Positions 15,544-25,072 are shown, counted from the stretch's first letter. The stretch: 64,000 nt of DNA from Cohnella baijiui (GCF_020731285.1 NZ_JAJFOW010000012.1:62001-126000); one strand, 5' to 3'. A program made the numbers and translations. Notes: a model not told the origin generated them from the letters alone.

Positions 15544-16626
15544 ATGAAGGAATACATCGTTGTCATTGGCGGATATGGCCATGTAGGGCAAACGATATGC
15601 AGGGAACTGGGAGAATTATATCCAGGCAAGGTTTATGCAGCGGGAAGAAGCCTTGAGAGCGCAGAGCATTTCACCCGTACAACCGATGGGAAGGTTAAGC
15701 CTCTGCAATTTCATATGAAGGAAGGGTTCAATCTGGATTTTTCGAACCGCGTCAAGCTTGTCATCATGTGTATAGATCAAACGGATACCGAATTTGTTCG
15801 GTTCTGCTTCAATCATAAAATCCATTATGTGGACGTTTCCGCGAACGGCTCCTTCCTGACACAGGTGGAAGAATTGCAGTCGGAAGCCAGAGCGAACGGC
15901 ACAACGGCAGTATTGAGTCTTGGGCTTGCCCCGGGACTGACAAACTTGATGTCTCTTCATGCCAAAAATAGGCTGGATCAAGTGGACAACATAGACATCT
16001 CCATCATGCTTGGAATGGGAGATCAGCACGGGAAGGCCGCAATTGAATGGACTGTCGACAACCTCGGCACAGATTTCGATGTCATGAGAGAAGGCAGGAA
16101 AGTTACGGTTGCAAGTTTCACGGATGCCATCAAAACGGACTTTGGAGTCCGGTTAGGGCGTAGAAAAGCATACCGGTTCAATTTTTCGGATCAACACGTG
16201 CTGCCGCGTACGCTTGGCGTACCCTCCGTTTCCACACGTCTTTGTTTCGATTCATCGGTGGCTACCAAATTGTTGGCATGGTTAAGAGCAACGGGAATAT
16301 TCCGATTATTAAGGCTAAAGCCGATTCGCTATACTGCCGTTCAACTATTCGGAAAGGTGCGATTCGGTAAGGACATCTATGCCGTGAAAATCGATGCGCA
16401 GGGGAAAAAAGATCAAAAGGACGTGAAGGTCGAGTGCTTTTTACAGGGTAGAAACGAGGCCCGAATTACGGCTAAGGTAGCCGCTGCAGTAGCGGACACT
16501 GTATATCGCTCTGAGTTGCCGTACGGCGTGTATCATATTGAACAATTATTCGAATTGGACAGCATTCTGCATCCTATTCGTCAGGAAGTCGCCTTCGATA
16601 CCCGAGTATCGATCCTTGGGAGTTGA
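15544..16626 (+). CDS. Saccharopine dehydrogenase-like NAD(P)-binding protein
   Basis: The 360-residue protein begins with the nucleotide-binding loop VVIGGYGHVGQTIC (residues 6-19) and has the saccharopine dehydrogenase NADP-binding domain layout, including VDVSANGSFL and LGLAPGLTNLM. The C-terminal half is more divergent. Related proteins act on amino acid derivatives or in polyamine and lipid metabolism; the substrate here is unknown. ATG 15544 has GGAGGAAAGAAAT just upstream. The gene is probably regulated by the adjacent MarR protein. Confidence 0.85.
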   Translation: MKEYIVVIGGYGHVGQTICRELGELYPGKVYAAGRSLESAEHFTRTTDGKVKPLQFHMKEGFNLDFSNRVKLVIMCIDQTDTEFVRFCFNHKIHYVDVSANGSFLTQVEELQSEARANGTTAVLSLGLAPGLTNLMSLHAKNRLDQVDNIDISIMLGMGDQHGKAAIEWTVDNLGTDFDVMREGRKVTVASFTDAIKTDFGVRLGRRKAYRFNFSDQHVLPRTLGVPSVSTRLCFDSSVATKLLAWLRATGIFRLLRLKPIRYTAVQLFGKVRFGKDIYAVKIDAQGKKDQKDVKVECFLQGRNEARITAKVAAAVADTVYRSELPYGVYHIEQLFELDSILHPIRQEVAFDTRVSILGS

Positions 16627-16629
16627 AAT

Positions 16630-16720
16630 TCAATCTTTTCCTTCAGTGTGGGTCAATGCCTTCAAGCATTCAAGCCACCACTGATCGCTGTCCCGAACAT
16701 CCAGATGGCTAGGATGAGGC
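16630..16720 (-). pseudogene. Possible C-terminal gene fragment
   Basis: The minus strand between the two convergent genes reads an open frame ending ...PSHLDVRDSDQWWLECLKAL... and a TGA at 16630-16632. Amino acid composition is protein-like, but there is no start and no family I can name. It may be the remnant of a lost gene or chance. Confidence 0.25.
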
Positions 16721-16745
16721 AACCCGTTTTTTTAGGGATGAATAA

Positions 16746-16765
16746 AGGCACCCGAGCGGGTGCCT
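16746..16765. terminator. Terminator hairpin between convergent genes
   Basis: AGGCACCC and GGGTGCCT pair around GAGC. It lies between the saccharopine-dehydrogenase-like gene and the UDP-glucose dehydrogenase gene, with a short T-containing tail on the plus strand. Confidence 0.65.
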
Positions 16766-16810
16766 GTTGATTTCGTTCTATAAGGGAGACGAATGTCGAC
16801 ATTCGAAAGG

Positions 16811-18103
16811 CTAACCATAGCCAATTCCTTGGTAATAGAAGCCGATGGACTTCATTTGATCGGCATTCAACAAGTTTCTTCCGTCAAACAAGTTAGGCGC
16901 ATTCATGCTGTCTTTGACTTGAACCCAGTCTATATTAAGAAACATCGGCCACTCCGTGCATATGATGGCCGCTTCTGCTCCCTCCATCGCTTCTTCCGGA
17001 TTACTGCCGAATTTAACACCCTCATCCATAAGCTCGGGAGGCAGTGTGGCTATCGGATCGTATACTTGGACGTATGCCTTATCGTTACGCAATTGTTGGA
17101 TCATGCGAATGGCAGGCGCTTCGCGAATGTCGTCGGTATCCGGCTTAAAAGCAAGACCTAATAGGGCGATTTTCTTGCCCGCCAAGTTTCCGACCCGCTC
17201 CCGAACTTTTTGAAGCATGTACAAGTGTTGCGTCTGATTGACATGAACGACTCTGTTCAGCAACTCCAGTTCCACGTCATTGTGGTTGGCCATGTTCAGC
17301 AATGCAGCTACATCCTTTGGGAAACAGGAGCCGCCATATCCGATGCCCGCTTGGAGGAAGCTTGTCCCAATTCTGTTATCAAGTCCGATACCGTATGCCA
17401 CTTCTTTGACATTTACGCCCAGCCGGTCCGATAGTCTGGCCAACTCATTGATGAACGAAATTTTTGTTGCCAAATAAGCGTTCGCCGCGTATTTTGTGAA
17501 CTCGGCAGTTCTTGGCGTAGTGACAATGATGGGGCATTGCATCGACTCGTACAGCTTTCCGATTCGTTTTGCTGCGATTTCACTATTCGTTCCGATAATA
17601 ATCCGGTCCGGCTGCATCGCATCCATTAACGCTTTACCTTCCCGTAAAAATTCAGGGTTGGATGCGACTTCAAATGAATAATGAACCGGCTGCGCATCTC
17701 TTATCCATGCAGTGGTCAATTCTTGCGTACCAATAGGAACCGTGCTTTTATTGATAATCAATTTATCGCTATTCATATGTCTGCCTATATCTTCCGCTAC
17801 TTGTTTCACATATCGCAAATCGGCACTGCCGTCAGGGAGGGACGGCGTTCCGACACAAATGAAAATAATATCGTTGTCGTTTATCGCCTTCTTCTTATCC
17901 GTTGTAAATCGGATTCGTTTCGTCCCCAGATGTTTTTTCAACAGGTCCTCCAATCCAGGTTCATAAAAATGGAGCTTCCCTTGTCGGAGGAGATTGATTC
18001 TTTGCGGATCTACATCCAAGCCCGTCACATTCCAGCCGATTTCTGCAAATACGAGAGCGGTGGTAGTGCCGACATATCCCGTACCGACCACTAAAATATT
18101 CAC
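16811..18103 (-). CDS. ugd: UDP-glucose 6-dehydrogenase
   Basis: The 430-residue protein has the N-terminal NAD domain (VVGTGYVGTTTALVFAEIG), the central UDP-glucose/GDP-mannose dehydrogenase domain, and the C-terminal UDP-binding domain (ALLGLAFKPDTDDIREAP). The catalytic cysteine is C260 in GYGGSCFPKD. It oxidises UDP-glucose to UDP-glucuronate for teichuronic acid or exopolysaccharide synthesis. It overlaps the upstream nucleotidyltransferase by 4 bp. This two-gene unit and the neighbouring glycosyltransferases form a small surface-polysaccharide cluster. Confidence 0.95.
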   Translation of the reverse strand: MNILVVGTGYVGTTTALVFAEIGWNVTGLDVDPQRINLLRQGKLHFYEPGLEDLLKKHLGTKRIRFTTDKKKAINDNDIIFICVGTPSLPDGSADLRYVKQVAEDIGRHMNSDKLIINKSTVPIGTQELTTAWIRDAQPVHYSFEVASNPEFLREGKALMDAMQPDRIIIGTNSEIAAKRIGKLYESMQCPIIVTTPRTAEFTKYAANAYLATKISFINELARLSDRLGVNVKEVAYGIGLDNRIGTSFLQAGIGYGGSCFPKDVAALLNMANHNDVELELLNRVVHVNQTQHLYMLQKVRERVGNLAGKKIALLGLAFKPDTDDIREAPAIRMIQQLRNDKAYVQVYDPIATLPPELMDEGVKFGSNPEEAMEGAEAAIICTEWPMFLNIDWVQVKDSMNAPNLFDGRNLLNADQMKSIGFYYQGIGYG

Positions 18104-19092
18104 CCATCTCCCACCTTTCTCGGCGAGTGAAGGCTAGCCATCATGGATCGAAAACCGATCACGCTGTTTTTTATCGGAGTTACCGCTTGTTTCAAGTGTA
18201 CGCCATTCAAAACAATGCTGTTCTCGATCTGGCATCCCTCCAGGTTACTGCCGGCGCTAATCGAAACATGGGGGCCGATTACACAATCCTTGAGTACACA
18301 ATTTTGACCGATCTGTACGGGAGCGATGATCTTGCAATTGTCCAAAACCACTGTCCCGTCCACTTCTCGGGGTTCCTTCCCTTCATCCAGCATGATGCGA
18401 TTGGCTTCCAGCCATCTCTCCAACGTACCTACGTCCATATTAGGCTTTGTCGAAAGATAGTAAGATACCGAACAGCCTTGGTCCAACATCCATTGAATGG
18501 CATCGGTTATTTCGTATTCTCCTCTAGCAGAAGGTTGGATCGCTGCGGAGGCGCTGAATATGGCGTTAGTAAACGCGAATGCACCGATAATCGCCAGATT
18601 GGACTTTGGGACGCTTGGCTTTTCCTCCAGTCGGACTATGCGGTTATTGATGACTTCCACGATCCCGTAGGCCTGAGGATTTTTCACTTCAGATACCATT
18701 AACGCCGCCTGGCAACCGTTCGTCTCTACTAGTTTTTTCAACTCGGTCAACTCGTCCAAAATCAAGTTATCCCCTAACAGAAGCATAAAACAATCGTTGC
18801 CTATATAATGTTCGGCCTGCCTGATCGCATGTGAAATGCCTTTAGGTTCCGTTTGATAAATATAAGTTAGGTTCACCCCCCATCGCTCTCCTGTACCCAC
18901 CTGTTCCTTGATTGCAGCCTCATGCGAAGGATGAATGACGATCCCGATCTCCGTAATATCCTGCTTCTTTAATTTCTCAATACACAGCTGTAGTAAAGGT
19001 CTATTGGCCACAGGTATAAGTGTCTTTGGATACGCGAGAGTAAAAGGGTATAGTCTTGTTCCTTTGCCGGCGCATAGTATAAGACCCTTCAT
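18100..19092 (-). CDS. Sugar-phosphate nucleotidyltransferase (glucose-1-phosphate thymidylyltransferase-like)
   Basis: The 330-residue protein begins GLILCAGKGTRLYPFTLAYPKTLIPVANRPL, the nucleotide-binding signature of the RmlA/GlmU superfamily. Residues about 1-235 form the catalytic domain, and residues 245-315 contain hexapeptide-type repeats of a left-handed beta helix, as in long-form thymidylyltransferases. It activates a sugar-1-phosphate to an NDP-sugar. The 4-bp overlap with ugd suggests both supply precursors for the same polymer. The exact nucleotide and sugar are not certain. Confidence 0.88.
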   Translation of the reverse strand: MKGLILCAGKGTRLYPFTLAYPKTLIPVANRPLLQLCIEKLKKQDITEIGIVIHPSHEAAIKEQVGTGERWGVNLTYIYQTEPKGISHAIRQAEHYIGNDCFMLLLGDNLILDELTELKKLVETNGCQAALMVSEVKNPQAYGIVEVINNRIVRLEEKPSVPKSNLAIIGAFAFTNAIFSASAAIQPSARGEYEITDAIQWMLDQGCSVSYYLSTKPNMDVGTLERWLEANRIMLDEGKEPREVDGTVVLDNCKIIAPVQIGQNCVLKDCVIGPHVSISAGSNLEGCQIENSIVLNGVHLKQAVTPIKNSVIGFRSMMASLHSPRKVGDG

Positions 19093-19181
19093 TGTGCTTT
19101 TCTCCTTTCGCTTGAATATGGTCCACTGCTAATTTATGAAACAGCTGCAATATTGGCATGGACAATCCGACAAAAATAAAT

Positions 19182-19202
19182 CGGCCCAGATGGACTGGGC
19201 CG
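19182..19202 (-). terminator. Terminator of the minus-strand glycosyltransferase gene
   Basis: CGGCCCAG and CTGGGCCG pair around ATGGA. On the minus strand the stem is followed by ATTTATTTTTG. It lies directly after the glycosyltransferase stop. Confidence 0.75.
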
Positions 19203-19213
19203 TGGAACATGCG

Positions 19214-19912
19214 CTACAAAACTTTTTTAGTTACATATGGAATATAGTGTTTTGTATACCTGACTAATTTGCACCTGCGCATGTATTTTTTCGTGGATGT
19301 TTTTTGAGTATGGGAATTGATATCTCTTCTCCTTACACAAACATAATTATATTTCGACACGGAATAAATTTTATATCCTCTTTTTCTGCATCCGCTCAAA
19401 AAAGCAACATCGCTTCCATGCAGCTTTTTTTCATTAAACTTTACATTCCTCCACACATATTTCTTAAACATCAACGTACCGCCCTTAATGAAGCCCTGAT
19501 ATCGGTTTTGTCTGCTTCCTCTAAATAACATAAGTGCTTTTTTGGGTTCAAAATATATAAAACAGGCATTTTTCCCAATGACGGGAACGTTTTGTCTGCG
19601 CATTTTATGGACGGACTCTGACAAATAGTAGCGGCCATAATAATCATCATCGTCGAATTTTGCGATAATGCTATGTTTTGCCCTCTGAATGCCATAATTT
19701 AAACATTTGCCCAACTGGTATTTCTGAGGGACTCGATAAACAGACACATTCTTATATTGTCTCGCTTTTCTTCTCCACTTGTTAATGTCCATGTCATCCC
19801 GGTTTAAAACAATGATCATTTCTTTATGTTTATAACTTTGCCGTTTATAATTCGCGAATACATTGTTTATAAATGAAGGTCGCTCCGTACAAACGATAAT
19901 GGAAACCAACAT
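19214..19912 (-). CDS. Family 2-like glycosyltransferase
   Basis: The 232-residue protein has a GT-A fold opening (VSIIVCTERPSFINNVFANYKRQSYKHKEMIIVLN) and the metal-binding acidic run FDDDDYYG near residues 91-97. It is short, very basic (lysine/arginine-rich) and has no membrane anchor, so it is cytoplasmic or peripheral. The promoter region is shared with the divergent glycosyltransferase at 20147, and both lie next to ugd. A role in decorating or polymerising a surface glycan is likely; donor and acceptor are unknown. Confidence 0.85.
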   Translation of the reverse strand: MLVSIIVCTERPSFINNVFANYKRQSYKHKEMIIVLNRDDMDINKWRRKARQYKNVSVYRVPQKYQLGKCLNYGIQRAKHSIIAKFDDDDYYGRYYLSESVHKMRRQNVPVIGKNACFIYFEPKKALMLFRGSRQNRYQGFIKGGTLMFKKYVWRNVKFNEKKLHGSDVAFLSGCRKRGYKIYSVSKYNYVCVRRRDINSHTQKTSTKKYMRRCKLVRYTKHYIPYVTKKVL

Positions 19913-20146
19913 TTACCAGCCCTTTCTCCTATGGATGAATTTGAACCGTATTTTTTTAAATTAATATATGTAATCGTCTTTACAGCGTAACGGCGGCTGT
20001 ACGGTCGAAGGCGAGTATAGGTGCGCATCCGGCTGTACCCGGTTTTAACCCAATTCGTTCCAAAGGTTTCGACATAAGCTAAAGGAGCAACGGAATGTGA
20101 AAGGAACGTGCAGCAAAGACAATGTGCTGATAAAGGAGGGTACTCA

Positions 20147-21019
20147 TTGCGTCGCCATATAACCGGAACAAGCTCGGTTTATTCGATCCCAAAACAATTA
20201 AAGCGAGTGGAAGCCTACTTTTTAAACAAACAGGTCAACAAGAACAAGGCAGAAGTGGCATTTGCCATATCTTTGAAAAGTAAAGCCGTTTCTCGAAATT
20301 GGAATAACGTTCAGTCGAACTTGGCAAAAACACTACGTTCGATTCTAAACAATACGGATCCCCATTTTCGTGTGATTGTCGCAGGTCATGAAAGGCCTAA
20401 CATTAAGGAAATGCGGCATAAGCGTGTAACCTGGTTGCCTGTAAACTTTCTTGCCCCATTGAATCCAAAAGGATTCAGCAAAGACAAAATACGTAAACGC
20501 AAAGTGATTGGAGCGTATTTAAGAAAAAAAGGGTTTTCCGGCTATTTTATGCCTTTCGATTCCGATGACTGGGCACATCGCAGGCTCGTACAATATGTTC
20601 GATCGCAGCCCTCGGGGAAGAATTTTGTGATAAACACGGGAATGATGGTGAACTTAGTAAAAAAAGAGGTGTGGCTGAGGAAGAAACGATTTTATATTGG
20701 ATGCGGCAGCAGTGCGGTCTTTTATTTTGCCAATAAAGACTTTCCACGGACGCCAAAGACGAAAAGTGCGAAAAAAAAGCCGTTTAATCTCGTCCTCAAA
20801 GGCCATACAAAAGTAATCCGGAACTTGAGAGCGTCACGCAGACCCTTTAAAATCGTCCATTTTCCTTTGGTCACCTGGGTACTTGGCCATGGAGACAACA
20901 ATAGCATGCTTAAAGGCAAAAAAAATAACTCGGTCTCTGCTGAAAACTATGGATCAAAGGGAGAAAAGTTAGAAAATGCATTTTTTCATTATTTTAAATC
21001 GAGGAAAAACCGGTCATGA
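20147..21019 (+). CDS. Glycosyltransferase-like protein (GT-A fold)
   Basis: The protein is 290 residues from a TTG at 20147, chosen because AAAGGAGGG lies about 6 bp upstream; a longer frame from 20108 lacks a ribosome site. It has a GT-A-like layout with the acidic metal-binding motif FDSDDW near residue 143 and a histidine/asparagine-containing GHGDNNS motif near the C-terminus. It is very basic, like its divergent neighbour. Similar proteins occur in capsule or spore-surface loci. The family is a confident guess only at fold level. Confidence 0.75.
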   Translation: MRRHITGTSSVYSIPKQLKRVEAYFLNKQVNKNKAEVAFAISLKSKAVSRNWNNVQSNLAKTLRSILNNTDPHFRVIVAGHERPNIKEMRHKRVTWLPVNFLAPLNPKGFSKDKIRKRKVIGAYLRKKGFSGYFMPFDSDDWAHRRLVQYVRSQPSGKNFVINTGMMVNLVKKEVWLRKKRFYIGCGSSAVFYFANKDFPRTPKTKSAKKKPFNLVLKGHTKVIRNLRASRRPFKIVHFPLVTWVLGHGDNNSMLKGKKNNSVSAENYGSKGEKLENAFFHYFKSRKNRS

Positions 21020-21052
21020 CGCATTTCCAGAGGCATTTGAATTTTCAAAAAT

Positions 21053-21080
21053 AAACCGCCTTCCACGGGAAAGGCGGTTT
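21053..21080 (+). terminator. Terminator of the plus-strand glycosyltransferase
   Basis: AAACCGCCTT and AAGGCGGTTT form a perfect 10-bp stem followed by a short T-rich tail. Confidence 0.8.
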
Positions 21081-21173
21081 CCTTATGACTTCAAGATTAA
21101 TCATCCTGCGATCCGGTTGCGGGAGCAGGCTCGGCCCATAACTCACGGACAAGGTTCTCCCCTGTCCGGAGCC

Positions 21174-22049
21174 TTACTTCCTACGATTAAAATGGGTCAG
21201 TTTCTCCGGATTCATCACGGTATAAAGGTTGGATAGCTGATCCTGCATATATTGAAACGTAATCACTGCGAAAATCATATCTCCGACGACTAACCGTATT
21301 CCCGGTACACCGTTGATTTCACAAGTTTCACATCGGTATCCTGACGGAATCTCATGCGCAATACCAACGAAATAACGAATAATTCTGTCCGAGCCCATGA
21401 TTGGACGGAGTGCCGCTTTTACCTTGCCTCCTCCATCCGTGTAAAGTACGGTATCCGAAGATAAAAGTTCAATGAGCAACTCGATATTCCCGGTCATCAA
21501 CGCCTCGGCAAATCGTTCAGCTAAAGCAGCTTCTTTCTCAATAACTTCCGGGCTCCGATCAGGCAATTGACCGATGCCCTTCTTTGCCCGGTGGAAAATT
21601 TGCCGGCAATTTGCCGTGCTTTTGTCGACGATCTCTGCAATTTCATCGAAACGGTAATGAAATACTTCACGCAGCAGAAATACAACCCGTTCTGTCGCGG
21701 AGAGCTGCTGCAACAATAATAACCCGGCAGTAGAAAGGGATTCTTTCCATACCATGCCCGCAAGGGGATCGTTTTTCTGTAGCTCCCCGGTATCAACAGG
21801 ATCCGGCAACCATGGACCGACATACGTTACTCGGTTTCTGCTCGATGATCGAATGAAATCAACACAACGATTGTGAACCGACTTGCACAAATAGGATTTG
21901 AAATCGCGTACTTGCTGCAGCGGTTTCTCTTCCCACGACAGGAACACTTCGTGGACAATATCTTCCGCATCTGTGAAGCTTCCCAGCGTATGATACGCTA
22001 ACGACAGGAGCATTGGTTTTAAATCGCTATATAATTTTCCCCTCTCCAA
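21174..22049 (-). CDS. ECF41 (SigJ-type) RNA polymerase sigma factor
   Basis: The 291-residue protein has sigma2 (residues 8-70), the ECF41 linker motif WLPDP (80-84), sigma4 (110-160) and a C-terminal SnoaL-like domain containing DGGGK (205-209). In ECF41 factors this extension replaces a separate anti-sigma factor and adjusts activity. It overlaps the flavoprotein gene by 23 bp, an arrangement typical of ECF41 (oxidoreductase plus sigma factor). An ECF41-type promoter lies in front of the pair, so it should activate its own operon. Confidence 0.92.
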   Translation of the reverse strand: MERGKLYSDLKPMLLSLAYHTLGSFTDAEDIVHEVFLSWEEKPLQQVRDFKSYLCKSVHNRCVDFIRSSSRNRVTYVGPWLPDPVDTGELQKNDPLAGMVWKESLSTAGLLLLQQLSATERVVFLLREVFHYRFDEIAEIVDKSTANCRQIFHRAKKGIGQLPDRSPEVIEKEAALAERFAEALMTGNIELLIELLSSDTVLYTDGGGKVKAALRPIMGSDRIIRYFVGIAHEIPSGYRCETCEINGVPGIRLVVGDMIFAVITFQYMQDQLSNLYTVMNPEKLTHFNRRK

Positions 22050-23346
22050 CGTTCAGTTCTCCCCTTCTCGAACGATTGTCGGCAATGATCGATTGAGCCG
22101 CTCGTTTGGCGCTGGCAAAAGACGCATCAGCCAGTAGTTCTCCATGCCCCGTCCAATCTCCTGCCACATACAGTCCGCGCACTTCCGGAATCGCCGGACC
22201 GTGACAAACGCCGCTTTTATCCACCCTGTTGAAATCATGGGATACCGTTAAATTGGGCAAAAATTGCCTGGCTATTTCCTCTTTTCGCCACCCGGGCTGA
22301 ACGAGATCCATTGCTTTTTCCAACTGCAACAGGTCCGTTTCAGGCTCACTTTCATGCATTCCAAGGTGTTTGATCAGGTGGATGACGACAGAGCCGTCAT
22401 CGCTAAGCTTCGCTACGGTAGACGGGAAGTTATAGAAGATTGGCTGATCCAGCCAAAATCCAGCAATAAAGTTGGAACCTCTATCAGGCAGACGGTGCAA
22501 AACGAGATCAAGGCACGCTGCGCGGATCGGTTTTGCGGCGGCTTTCCACTTGGTAAGTGATGTGCTGTCCGCGTTTTTGACCAAATCGCAGGCCTCCTTC
22601 GGACCAGCAGTGATCACGACGTGACGAGTTTCGATCGTGTCGCCGTCTGCACACCGGATACGTCGAACCGTCCCGTCATGTTCAACTTCGACCGCTTTTT
22701 TCTGCCGAGTAATCGCGACGCCTGCGCGGATGGCCCGCTCTCTTAAATCGTCGACTAGCGCTCCCCATCCCCCATCGATATAGAAAGCTTTTCCGCCAAA
22801 CGTTCGTTGAAGCTGCCGTATGGCAGGACCCGCAAGATGAAGTTCAGGGTGAGGAACGAAGGAGTTTGCCCGACTCACCGAATAAACAACGTGCCTCAGC
22901 ATCGGATGCCGAATTTCCCGTTCCGCCCACTCCTTTAAACTGATTTGTCCGATTCGATTCGGATCCATCTTGCCCAGCCTGAGCATGAGACGGGTAAGCT
23001 CCATCTTTTCAGAGAATGAAAACAGTCTGGATGCGATTAGTTCCAATGGTTTTGATGGCAGCGTATAAACCCGGTTATTCCACATCGCTCCCGCCGAGGC
23101 GGGCGGGTTGGCGCCTTTCAGCTCCACACCTAATTCGCGCAAAATCGTTTCTCCCGCCCCGTCTCGGTATAACGCATGAACGCCCAAATTAAGCAATGCT
23201 CCGCTTTTATTGACGGTAAGCGAACGACCGCCAAGTTGCTTTGCTTTTTCCAATACCATTACAGATAGTCCGGCCTTTGCCAAATAAATCGATGTGGTTA
23301 AACCGGCAAGTCCGCCGCCAACGATCACGACATCGTACTGTCCCAT
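22027..23346 (-). CDS. FAD-dependent oxidoreductase, phytoene desaturase/protoporphyrinogen oxidase-like
   Basis: The 439-residue flavoprotein begins DVVIVGGGLAGLTTSIYLAKAGLSVMVLEKAKQLGGR, the Rossmann FAD site and the second GG motif of the amine oxidase/phytoene desaturase superfamily. The C-terminus has the GLYVAGDWTGHGELLADASFASAKRAA FAD motif in two parts. The ATG at 23346 is 8 bp after GGGAGG; the GTG at 23355 is too close. It is the first gene of an ECF41-controlled operon and is the probable main target of that sigma factor. The substrate is unknown. Confidence 0.9.
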   Translation of the reverse strand: MGQYDVVIVGGGLAGLTTSIYLAKAGLSVMVLEKAKQLGGRSLTVNKSGALLNLGVHALYRDGAGETILRELGVELKGANPPASAGAMWNNRVYTLPSKPLELIASRLFSFSEKMELTRLMLRLGKMDPNRIGQISLKEWAEREIRHPMLRHVVYSVSRANSFVPHPELHLAGPAIRQLQRTFGGKAFYIDGGWGALVDDLRERAIRAGVAITRQKKAVEVEHDGTVRRIRCADGDTIETRHVVITAGPKEACDLVKNADSTSLTKWKAAAKPIRAACLDLVLHRLPDRGSNFIAGFWLDQPIFYNFPSTVAKLSDDGSVVIHLIKHLGMHESEPETDLLQLEKAMDLVQPGWRKEEIARQFLPNLTVSHDFNRVDKSGVCHGPAIPEVRGLYVAGDWTGHGELLADASFASAKRAAQSIIADNRSRRGELNVGEGKII

Positions 23347-23374
23347 GTCAGCCACCTCCCATTTTTACGAACAA

Positions 23375-23401
23375 GACGTTTACAGGGAGTAAAATGTGAC
23401 A
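23375..23401 (-). promoter_or_regulatory. ECF41-type promoter
   Basis: On the minus strand TGTCACA (23401-23395) is followed by 16 bp and CGTC (23378-23375). This is exactly the consensus I know for ECF41 target promoters (TGTCACA, 16 bp, CGTC). It ends about 30 bp before the flavoprotein start and supports autoregulation of the flavoprotein-sigma operon. Confidence 0.8.
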
Positions 23402-23486
23402 CTTTCATATGAAAGAATCGTCAAACGTCGGACCCGGATGAGGATAGCATCTTGCTAAACGGATTCAGGCAGCTGGCCATGACGAA

Positions 23487-24959
23487 TCAACCCCTCTGCC
23501 CCGAAGCGCTGACAGCTTGCTCCGGCTGCCGCCGCTGGCCCGATTTCATGAAGAAGATGAGCAGGAACGCATAAATCACGGACAGGAAAAGAACAAATTC
23601 CAGCGCGACGGTAAAGGCGTGTGCGTAGCGGGCACGAGCGTCAAGCAAATCGGAAATAACCAAAGCCCGATAGAAGAAGATCCCGACAAAACATACGCCT
23701 AGCGCGGTGCTGAGCTGAGTCGCTGTCGTCAACACGCCGGAAGCCGTCCCTATATTCTCCTGACGGACCTTGGATAGAATGGTTCCGATGAGCGGCGCCG
23801 CGCAGGTTCCCTGCCCAATGCCAATGACGAACAAACATGGCCAAAGCGCATTCCAAACCAGATGACCGCCGTCATGATGGACCATTTCCCATGTGCAGCC
23901 TAAGCCGCCTGCCGTAATAATAGCTCCGACTAATAGAACAGCCGGTCCGAACTTGCCCACGAACTTTGGTGATGCCAGTGAAGCGAGGAAGAAGCCGATT
24001 CCCAGCGGCAAATAGGTTAATCCCGAAGTGAATGCTGAGTAACCGAAGCCCTGCTGCAGCATAACGGCTAACGTGAAGAAAAGGGCCGAGGCGATCGCAT
24101 AAAAGACGAGAATAAGCGATATGCCAAGACGAAAGGAACGATCGCGGAAAAGCGATGGGGAGAGAAGCGGCGATTTTCCATTTTTAAGTATTTTGCGCTC
24201 ATATATAATAAACAGTGTCAAACATACCGGGAAGCAGGCAAGCAAAATGAAAGACCATGCCGGCCATCCCGCCTCGCGGCCTTGAACGAGAGGAAATGCA
24301 AGCGCCAGCAGGCTTGCCGTTAAAAGGAGTGCGCCGGTCAGATCAAGGCGTCTGGCTGCAGGGTTGCGCGACTCTTGGAGCAGCGGGATCCCGGCCAGTA
24401 AGGCGGCCACACCAATCGGGACATTCACGAGAAACACAGAACGCCATCCTAGGTCGAACAGATTTTGGCTGATCAGGTAACCGCCGAGCAGCTGCCCGGA
24501 TACGGTGGCGATGCCGATGGTCGCACCGTACAATCCGATTGCTTTCGCTTTTTCATTTTCAGGAAAACTCATATGTATCATGGCGAGCACTTGCGGCATC
24601 ATGGCAGCCGCCGTTACGCCCTGAAGCACGCGAAACAAGATCAGGTACATCGCGGAGGGAGCAGCGCCGCATAGCGCCGAAGCGACAACGAATCCTAACA
24701 TCCCTGTAAGGAACAAACGTTTTCGCCCAAACATATCGCCAAGTCGGCTCCCGGTAATCAGCAGAACGGCATAAGCAAGCGTATAGCCCGCAAGAATAAA
24801 CTGAATGTCCGAAGCGCTTGCCCGTAAATCGGATTGGATGGAGGGAATCGCGACGTTAACGATAAAAGAATCAAGCAAAGCCATAAAGGTCGCTGACAGC
24901 ACCACCGCCAAAGCCCACCACCTGCGAGGATCAAGCATCGATTTATTTGTTTTGGTCAC
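23487..24959 (-). CDS. MFS transporter, DHA2 (EmrB/QacA) drug exporter family
   Basis: The 490-residue protein has about 14 membrane helices. It has the DHA2 motifs LDSFIVNVAIPSIQ in helix 1 and GSRLGDMFGRKRLF after helix 2 (motif A). It exports small organic compounds using the proton gradient. GTG 24959 with AGAAGGG 8 bp upstream is preferred to the TTG at 24980. It diverges from an XRE/MmyB-type regulator across about 110 bp, and such pairs are common for drug-efflux pumps. Confidence 0.92.
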   Translation of the reverse strand: MTKTNKSMLDPRRWWALAVVLSATFMALLDSFIVNVAIPSIQSDLRASASDIQFILAGYTLAYAVLLITGSRLGDMFGRKRLFLTGMLGFVVASALCGAAPSAMYLILFRVLQGVTAAAMMPQVLAMIHMSFPENEKAKAIGLYGATIGIATVSGQLLGGYLISQNLFDLGWRSVFLVNVPIGVAALLAGIPLLQESRNPAARRLDLTGALLLTASLLALAFPLVQGREAGWPAWSFILLACFPVCLTLFIIYERKILKNGKSPLLSPSLFRDRSFRLGISLILVFYAIASALFFTLAVMLQQGFGYSAFTSGLTYLPLGIGFFLASLASPKFVGKFGPAVLLVGAIITAGGLGCTWEMVHHDGGHLVWNALWPCLFVIGIGQGTCAAPLIGTILSKVRQENIGTASGVLTTATQLSTALGVCFVGIFFYRALVISDLLDARARYAHAFTVALEFVLFLSVIYAFLLIFFMKSGQRRQPEQAVSASGQRG

Positions 24960-25072
24960 TTCAATCACCCTTCTAAACAAGAGATATCCCCATCTTAGAA
25001 TAGAAAGGTTTGTTTGTAAGAATACCGTTTATACAATGATAAAAAATAATACCTAGATCGGGGGAAGCGAGT

